Assembly (NCBI GenBank): GCA_019095985.1
Contig: CM032662.1
Coordinates: forward strand, 12,645,069-12,709,068
Origin: Streblospio benedicti
Taxonomy: Eukaryota; Annelida; Polychaeta; Spionida; Spionidae
Direction: 5' to 3'
DNA: 64,000 nucleotides
Shown: positions 13,701 through 22,800 of the stretch, in pieces
Position numbering within the stretch: position 1 is the first letter of the stretch
Layout: each line of letters starts with the position of its first letter
Program-made: the position numbers and the translations under genes
Notes under the pieces: generated by a model
The model's input: the letters and a program-made list of their open reading frames with translations, nothing else
Told to the model about the DNA's origin: nothing
Database searches by the model: none

Positions 13701-16700
13701 TCCAGCTTCTCTTCTCTCTTCAGGTCCGCGTCCACTCCAAAAGAAGGTATATCCTGCACCTCTCTCACATAACTCGCCTTCTCCTGCCAGTCTGGTTTCA
13801 CTCAGCGCAGCGATGTCTACGTTGTATCTGGCGAGTTCGTTTGCGATGAGCGCTGTTCGCCTCTGGGGTCTCTCAGAAGCGTCTCTGTCGAGCAGCGTGC
13901 GAACGTTCCACGTAGCAACATTCAGAGGAGAAATCCTCGTTGTTTTCTTTCTTCCTTGTTTTCGACCGCAGTAGTGGGGTCCCTGCCAACCGCAGTAAGC
14001 TGGCCAGGGAGAGTTTGGAGCAGGCAATGTTTGGGACACCTTTTCTAGTCCGCTCCTCATGCCATGGAGGTGAGCAGTGCGTTCCTAAAGAGGGCTGCTC
14101 AGTCGCTCAGACGGCTGCCGAGATCCACCGCTGCTCCGGTCAGTGAATAACGACCACATGGCCTGAGCCGCCTGTGTGCAGGTTTGCGGCTACGACTTCC
14201 AGTGTACCCACACCTGTCGCTTTGTCGCTCGCCCAACGCCACAGGGCTTTTGGTCGTGAAGGGGATGGGATGGGATGGAGGTTGATAGATGACTTTGCGC
14301 GATGATTTGCACAGGGTCGCTTGAATCACACAACTTCTATCAGTAAATGTTAATGATTTCCTGCTCTAAATTGCTCAACGAGTTTTAACAATTCTTTTTA
14401 ATCCAAACTAATCATGATTAAAATAGAAATTTATGATTAAACTAGATCAAACTAAACATATATTTTTTAATTTGTTGATTAACTAAAAACTAGATTGCAC
14501 AAATTTTTATTAGATTAATCGATTAAAACTAATTCCGCCCCAACTCTGATGACAGCTATGGTCAATGTACATGTACATGTTTTTAATTGTTATATGGACA
14601 TAACTATCTCTGTCTGATTTAAAAAAAACTATGTCTGATTGATTAAATGATTTGATTTGATTTGATTTGTATGATGCAGCAGGATTTGCCTGCTTCCAGA
14701 TAATCAAAAAGTTACAAACTATAAACACATTCCATATTACATCTGCATTACTCACCTGTCCTCTCTGTAGTATTTCTTGTGCTTTTTCTTCTTCTTGCTG
14801 CGATGGCCCTTTTTCTTTTTCCCCTCTGCATCTTGCTGCTGTACTAGATTCAGAAGAAACGACGACACCTAGTGGTAGAAACGAAAATCACGTAGGTACA
14901 ATCATGTTCTCGTGAGATATTTAATATCCAATAATAATAATTCAATAACTAGTTGAAAGTTGGTAGTTATTACTGTAACAGTTCTATCTCGGAGTCAAAC
15001 TACATACTTTAACTTACCTCGGCAAAAAATAAATATTGTAGCCCCAAAGAATTTTTCAGAAGTCACAACCATTACATCAAGTTCATCATCATTCCCACCA
15101 ATTTTCTCATACATACATGCCTCTATGCTAGTTCTCAGTGGTACTAAATCTCTGCCCTCTAAGCGGTTGCCCTTACCTCAGCCTGTCTCTTGTTTGCAAT
15201 CGCCTCTTCTGACAGTTGCTCCTTCTGAAACTCGTTTCCAAGGTGGCGCAGAAAATCTCGGATGGCGCCTATAAATGTAACCACGACAACATCAGCACCA
15301 CTATATATGGCAGTCAGTGATTTGCCATGAAGCTGTCTGTCTTGTCTACCGATCAGTTCGTCTGTTATGAGTCAATCTACCGACCAGCTTTTGCAGATGT
15401 AAAACCTAAGTTATTGGCAGTACTCAAGTTATGGGCAACATATACATGTAAACATGTGTCTTTTTCCAATGTAGCATGTACATTTTCCGTTATAACTGGA
15501 CTCAGTTGACAAGTCAATCGCAGGCAGTAAATGACCTTTTGTTTAGTGAATGTTGATGTGTTTTGATGTTGTCAATAACTTGGGTTTGATGTCTATGTTG
15601 CCAGCTAATATATGTTAATATATGTTAGTCAAGGATCAGCAGGACAGTCCTCATGTTTGACACTTAGTATCAGTTCGAGTGCACCCACCTACTCTGTGCA
15701 TACTTCTGGTGTCTGGCAAAGGAATCTGATAGAGTACGTCAAGGTCATGACTATGCATAGATCAAAAAATTAATCCCACATATAAATTTCAAAAACACAA
15801 TTTCTTTATATGAATCTGAATCTGAGTGACTACATTGTCATTGCAGGATCCAAAGATGGAAAAATACGCAACGGGAAAAAGAGGGACATGCTTATTGATA
15901 TTGCTTTATCACGACTTACCTTGGTTCTGCTGTATCTGCTCTTCTTGCAGCGACTGTCCCAGTTTTAAAAGAAAATCCTTCACATTCTGAACGTTGTTCC
16001 GTTTTTTGGCTTCATCATCTACGTAAATGTCAGAACAAATGCTCCAGTCAGCTGTTGGAATTTACAATAATAGCAAATGTTTTGGCGCATGTGATCTTTT
16101 TGAGAATTGCAATAACCCCATACCTCAGTTTAGAGTTAACTTTTATAGATAATTTTCATGCAATTCGTCTTAATGAAACTTACACACCTACAATAACGAT
16201 TCGTCCTATGATAATGAAATAACCATCAAGCACATTACATAATTCATGAAAGTTAGCACTTGCAATACACAACAGAACCCTCTGTTCATGGCCTCCCTCA
16301 CCTTGCTCCCGAATCTCTCCCTCCTCCTGCCCGCTGTCTTCATCTCCAGGACAACCAGGTTTCACTTTGGCCTCTCCACCTTCGACCGCCCCGACTTTGC
16401 TCTTATCCTCAACGTCACTCAGCAGATCGATGTCGTCAAAGTCGAAACAGTCGTTTGAGTTTGAAGATGGTTGAACTGACGACCCTGGAGCCTCTGTCAG
16501 CTCTGATGTGGCCTCAGTGAGTGGCTCTGATATGGAGACCGAGGCTGACACGGAGGCCATGCTGCCACACTCGGACTGAGCTGTGGTGGTCTTCATGGTA
16601 ACCAGGGGCACCTGTAAGTATGAGCATGGGAGGAAGTGGCTACTTGGTCCAATGTATAGATTGATTTATGTATAAATACATTTATTTTCACTCCAAACGG

Positions 16701-19700
16701 GGCCTCTTACCAACATGACAGCAAACACCACATTTTATTTTGATTTGCATATGTCAAATGCCACTTTTCCATGTTGAGCAAAATAGTGTACACGTTTAAA
16801 ACTTTGTCAGATAATAGGGACAGTTTTTAAACCTACTTAATACACACTAAAAAGACACGTGAGTGAAAAGGCCCATAAAAGGAATCAATCACAGTTGATT
16901 TGAAAATCCAGAATTGCTCTGTACCTTCTTATTGATTTGTGGGCTACTCTCTGTCGTGTTCTGCCCAAACTCCGCCCTGCTGCCGAGAGGCACAGGTTTG
17001 CGGCGAGGCTTCTTTGATCGTGGCTTCTGCTTACCAGGCATGATACCTGCTACAAAAAAAAAACAAAAAAACTTCAGTAATAACAAAACAAGCTCTAAAA
17101 GAAGAAAAAAAACAGTATCGCCTGAAAGCAAGTGTTGTGGATATTATTATGTCTTCATTCCCTTCCTGCCCCTATTGCCTTTCCCTGTGTGTTGGCTTAT
17201 AAATGTCTCTTCACACAGGAATACATTTCTTATACCATATAATCCACATATCCCACTTACACTGTGTTCACAAATCATCAGATCTGCACACAATAACGCT
17301 AACGCAAAAACTTACAAAATAGCCAATTATCTTCAAAAGAAACTGACCTGGCTGTGATGCATTTGTCGCTGTATCAAAAGTACTAGTTGGCGTAATAATA
17401 GGGTGGGTCGTCTTCACAGGTGACTGACCGGCTGACCGCTGCACGTCTGCTGTTGGTGGTCGGTGTGAGGGATGGAGGAGGCGGGGGTCGGCCCCGTGGT
17501 ACACTCGCTCCACTACTGGGGGAGCTCCAGCCTGACATAGCCACGTGGGTTAGGTAAGCACCAGTTTCAACATTGCAAACACTCTCATGCTCATATCTGC
17601 TGCATTCAAGGCCATTGTGTTCTAATTCTGATGCACAGGCATTTCTGTATCTTTTTCAGATCATATCAGATATTTTGCATAGCTGTTGCCATTTTGAGAT
17701 ATCTATTGTATGTTACATTCGGAGAAAAAATGCTTACCGGCCTGGTGTGATGATCATGTGACATGTCCTGGTGACGTAACAGCACCTCACGACGACCCAG
17801 ACTGCCTCCACTGCCGGCCGAATCACAGCTTGACTGACGCTGCAGCTGTGCTTGGGTAGTTCCTACGCCAACACTGCTTGCCGAATTGCAGCTTTCTTGA
17901 CTCTGTAATCTTACTTTTACGGCAGAATCTACACTCCTTTGCAAATGCAGTCCTATAGGCCTCACCCCAGGAGGTACTTGACTCACCTATAAAGCAAAAG
18001 TTCTTTGTCACTACTTCTCTTTCTAGTTGTCTATTATTAATACTAAATAGCACAATGTCACTTATTATATAATTTTATCACCAAATTCAATAAAAATCAA
18101 TAGAAATAACCTTGCCTACATTGCTATTTGTGCCTCTAATGTCGATTGGGCGACCTAATTTTGACCAGGATACATGTACTTAAATTTCAAACTTAGTGGC
18201 CCTGATATCCATGGCCTTTTCAATGCTTGTGTCATGTAAACTAAATTAGTACACAAAAACTATCTATAGGTATCTAAACAATCATTCCAAAGAATCATTG
18301 TGGCTATTACTCATGATATGGTATCAAAGACAGCTAATTGGAGATACAAAAGTTCCAAAATTGCCTTTTCCATTCCTTACTAAAGAATCGTTTGAATGTT
18401 AACTGAGCTAAATAGGCTATTATTAAATATAAGACTTTCATTGGCCCACCTGTGATGAGGCTGCTGATTGGCTGGAACGGGAGCTGTCCCCAGACTCACT
18501 CTGTCGCCTCATCCTTGGATCCCTCTGCAGAAGGCGAGGTCTTGTCACCACAGGCTCCCTCTCCTCAGCAGGCATCTCCAGAGGGATGGTTTGTGGGTCT
18601 CCTCGAGTTCTGGGGTCATGACATGAAGCTTGCTGGCCTCTAACATTGTAAGAAGTCTGTGTTGCAGGCAGAGTACCTATGTTGTGTGTTTTGGAATGAG
18701 CATCTGGCACATTATTAGGTCCTTTTGGTCTGGCCTCAACACTAGTCGACCGCTGTTTTCTCGAATCAGATCCAGCTGGCTGTTTTCTCGAATCAGATCC
18801 AGGCGGTTGTTTTCTCGAATCGGATCCAGCCGGTAACTGGCTGCCTCCAGACTTACGCTTCACCTCAGAGCAATTCATGGCCGGCTGGTCATCCCTCTTG
18901 TCACGAACCTTAGAACGTTGTTTCCTGGAATGTTCAGTGTGGACCCTACCTCTTGGGTCAGTTGGTAGCCGTGCACTGAGAATGCTTTCTCTGACCCTCC
19001 CAGGTGCTCCCTGCGGAGCTCCAGGAACCTGTGTGCCACCCTCAGCAATGAGCTGACAGCTGGAGCCTTTCTGTTGTGAGTGAGGGCCGGTGGTGCTTGG
19101 AGCCTGGCTCGTCTGTGCTCGTGGCTTGGGAGAAGTCATCCCTAATAGTGGGATTCTAACCCCATCCTAAACAAAACATGTTCAAACTTACAAATTTATA
19201 TATCATACGTATACAATACAATATTACCAATCTGCTAATACAACAGAGCAAATTATGAAGTCCAAAAAATAACATTTTTCATTTGATAAAGCATTGAAGA
19301 TGCGAAAGTTTGTGATTTCAATAAAATTTAGTACCTTTTGGACTTCATAATTTGTTCTGTTTTAATATCAATATGGTATGAGCAGCTCCAAGAACTTTTT
19401 ATACTGCTAATACAAGGTACAAAAAAGGACCTCCTTATATAATAGCCCTGTGACAGTTGATTCTAGCCAGTGGTATCTGATTTAAAATGTTTGAGCCTGA
19501 TTGGCCGGCTACTTCTCTAGGGATTGTTAATAAGACTTATGTTAATTTCTTTATGGCCTGGCTATTTTATTTTACAAGGCCAGCTATTTTTCATACATAT
19601 AATTGCCACCCCTTTCCTACATAAGAACTTTTTATAGTTTATAACATTCTTAATATAATTGAGTGCACCTGTCAGAAATTTACGGTTAGATTACACATTG

Positions 19701-19842
19701 ATCCATCAGGTGTTACCAAAAAAAAACATAGTAGACTACTAACCTGTTGGTTTTGTTGACTCCCACCAGATAGCATTGAAGTGGTCACTTCCTGTTTATT
19801 CTGTTGCTGTTTCTGCTGCTGTTGCTGTTTCTGCTGCTGTTG

Positions 19843-19896
<54 letters not shown>

Positions 19897-22800
19897 CGAG
19901 ATCTGTTCGAGGCAGGATCTCAGCTGACTCTGACGGTCCATCCCTGAACTTGTGTTGCTGCCATCTTCTCCGTGGATAGGTGATTGGCTATCGGTATTTG
20001 TGGGTTTGTGTGTACTGCCCTTCTGCAGTTCTGATTCCGCAGCCGAAGCTGCAAGATCAGATTTCTTTAGATGGGTACTTACTGCTTCTGAAAGTGCAGC
20101 AGTATTTGTCTGTTGGCTGTCTATCGCATTCACAGGTAACGTTGCCTTTGTGTGTGACTTGTGTAATTTATCGCTCTCACCGCTCTGTTCATTCATTTCA
20201 GTACTTACATCCAGACCTTGTGAGGACTTATTCTGACTTTTAGCCATGAAATTCTCACATTTTGACTCCAAATTTTCATTAACTGGTGAAGCTGGCTCAT
20301 GACACTTCATTGATACATTTTCTGTTTGTTTTACTTCAGTTGAAGATTGACATGTAACACCAGTTTTATCATTAGATACATTATTCCCAGACTCGTTATC
20401 CACTGAGCTTGGATCAGGTTTACCTTTAGATGCACTTTGTTTGGACACATTCACAGAATTTGCACTGGTTTGAACATTAGACCTTTCATGTATGGCCTCA
20501 TTACCTGTTTCAGCCTCAGACCCTACTTTATCTGACCCCTTAGGAAGTTTATCAGCTTGCATTTTAGTCTCTCGAGTAAAGTATGTGTCACAGCGTTTAT
20601 ATTGATATGTCCTGGCATTCACAACGTACACAGTATCACTAGAAGCAATAAAATCTTCAGATGTTTCTATCTCCGGCTGTCGTTTGGTCTCTGTGTTGAA
20701 CATATTACCCCCAGGAAAAGAATTCGCACATTGTCTTGTTTTTTTATTTGTGCTGCTACTACCTTCAGAGTTTGTGTGTTCATCTTCACCTGACGCACAG
20801 AAATCAGGTGATGTGCCTGATGCTTTTTGCTCTTCCCTGTTTTCTGCAGTCTCTGGCATTTCCCTACAAGTGTCGGTGGTGCTGGTGTGTGCATTAGCAG
20901 CGGTGGGCTGTGCTGTGTCTGTGTCTTTGGTTGTGTCTTTGGTTGTGTCTGCAGCTGTGTCTTTGGCTGTGTCAGTGTCTGTGGCTTTGGCTGTGTCAGT
21001 GTCTGTGGCTGTGTCAGTGTCTGTACCTTTGGCTGTATCAGTGTCTGTGGCTTTGCCTGTGGCTTTGGCTGTGTCTGTGGCTGTGCCTTTGGCTGTGTCT
21101 GTGGCTGTGTCAGTGTCTTTGGCTGTGGCTTTGGCTGTGGTTTGAGATGCCTCGACTGGGACATTGTCTTCCAGGCATGTGTGGGGAGCAGGGGTCTCTG
21201 AGCACTCAGTCTGTGTGCTGGGGGTGGTAGAGGTGGGGAGAGTCTCAGTGGAGCTGCTTCTCTGTGGAAATGATGTAGGTGGGACTGTGCTAGTGGTGGT
21301 TGTGGTGGTAGAAGTGGTGGAGGTGGTGGTACTCGTGATAGTTGCGGTGGCAGCAGCAGAAACCTGCAATAAAACATTGTAGTTATAACTGTGTCGAATA
21401 AGATCAACAGATTCTATTGGTACATAGTGGGAACAGTCATAATCATCATCAGACAATATACCTTAAAATAATCAGGTTTTGACAAGTGATTTGCCAGTCG
21501 TAGCCCTGTGGGTTTATCAGTTTTTTTGTGCACACATTTTATATAAACTTGTTATTTTGTTTAAAATGTATAAGTTCGACATCTATCATTCAAAAATAAA
21601 TTAATAATTATCTAAATCAACAACATTAGGACATTTATTTTCTTGTCCCTCTGGAATGTTGGGCTACGTAATCTTGACCTTGTCTACCTGATTTCACACT
21701 TGATAGCCATGATGTCTACTCTCCTATCAATCCTTAAAATTCTGATTATAAAACGACTGCTGTGAACCATGGTAGCTTTGAAAATTATACAGAATAAAGC
21801 TAAAATTGGCAAAAAAGTAAAACATCACATTGATGTACAACTTCTTTTGTCATCATGACTGAAATCCAATGCCTGTGAAGTTCCCAAATAGGGATATATG
21901 AAGACGTCGACATGTGTAAAATGTACTTTGTAGTCACCTGAGTGGGGGGCGCATGTCCTGATGAAGGCAGACTTGTAGCAGCCTTCACGTTCACTTGTGG
22001 TGATGACGGAGACTGCTTTGACTGTGGGTTTGGTGACTGTGGGGTTGTTGACTGAGGCTCACTTGTGCTAGCCTTGCCTTTGGATGCTGTTGTGCGTCTC
22101 TTTAATAGTACTAAAATACATAAAGTATCAATGCATTATTCAACAGCAAGTATGCACATCGCATAACACCACACAAGTAAAGTACTGTATATGACCATCC
22201 AAGTGCCCAGCCTCATGTAACAGCCTCCACCCCTCTTTTTCTTAAATATCCTTAAGAATTATGTAGTAACTGCACTCTTGTGTAACAGCCCACCCCACAG
22301 TTTGAGAAAATTTCAATTTAACGGCCTTGGGAGCTTGGATGTTCGCACACAGTATATCTTATCTCATAATCCACATAATACCAACACTGTGGCAAATCTC
22401 ATCTGTCATTGACACTTTGTTTGGGGGTTCATTACTCCTTGACACTTAGAAAAGTGTAAAACATATATTCTATATCTCTCTGTGCTTCTGTTGCGGAGTG
22501 AATAGGGTGGTGGATTTGTGACCAGAAGGTCATGGGTTCGATTCCAGGTTGGGTGTGGAGATGGGTGTTGAGCAAACTCATCCCTAAGCAGCTGTATACT
22601 GTTCAGTGTTATCTACCCATGAAATAGGTACAGGTAAGGCAAATGAATGCTAAAGGTGATTGAGAAGAACGTCTGAACATCTGAGCTACAGTTACGATAT
22701 TTCATATGCTTGCTGTGGCTTTGAGAAAGATATACATGTAGTGTGACAGCGATGTGAATGACCTGGTGTGGAAGTAGTCATCTGATCCTGCCTAACAAGG

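Noticed and set aside
11466-13974. Plus-strand open frames of 95-200 residues
   Set aside because: They are antisense shadows of the LINE endonuclease and reverse transcriptase.
20684-21407. Several plus- and minus-strand frames with Cys/Val/Leu or Gln/Pro/Lys repeats
   Set aside because: They are other-frame readings of the Thr-Asp-Ala-Lys minisatellite in gene A exon 8.
22480-22560. Possible tRNA gene
   Set aside because: A and B boxes are present but no closing acceptor stem or anticodon arm could be drawn, and a SINE body follows.
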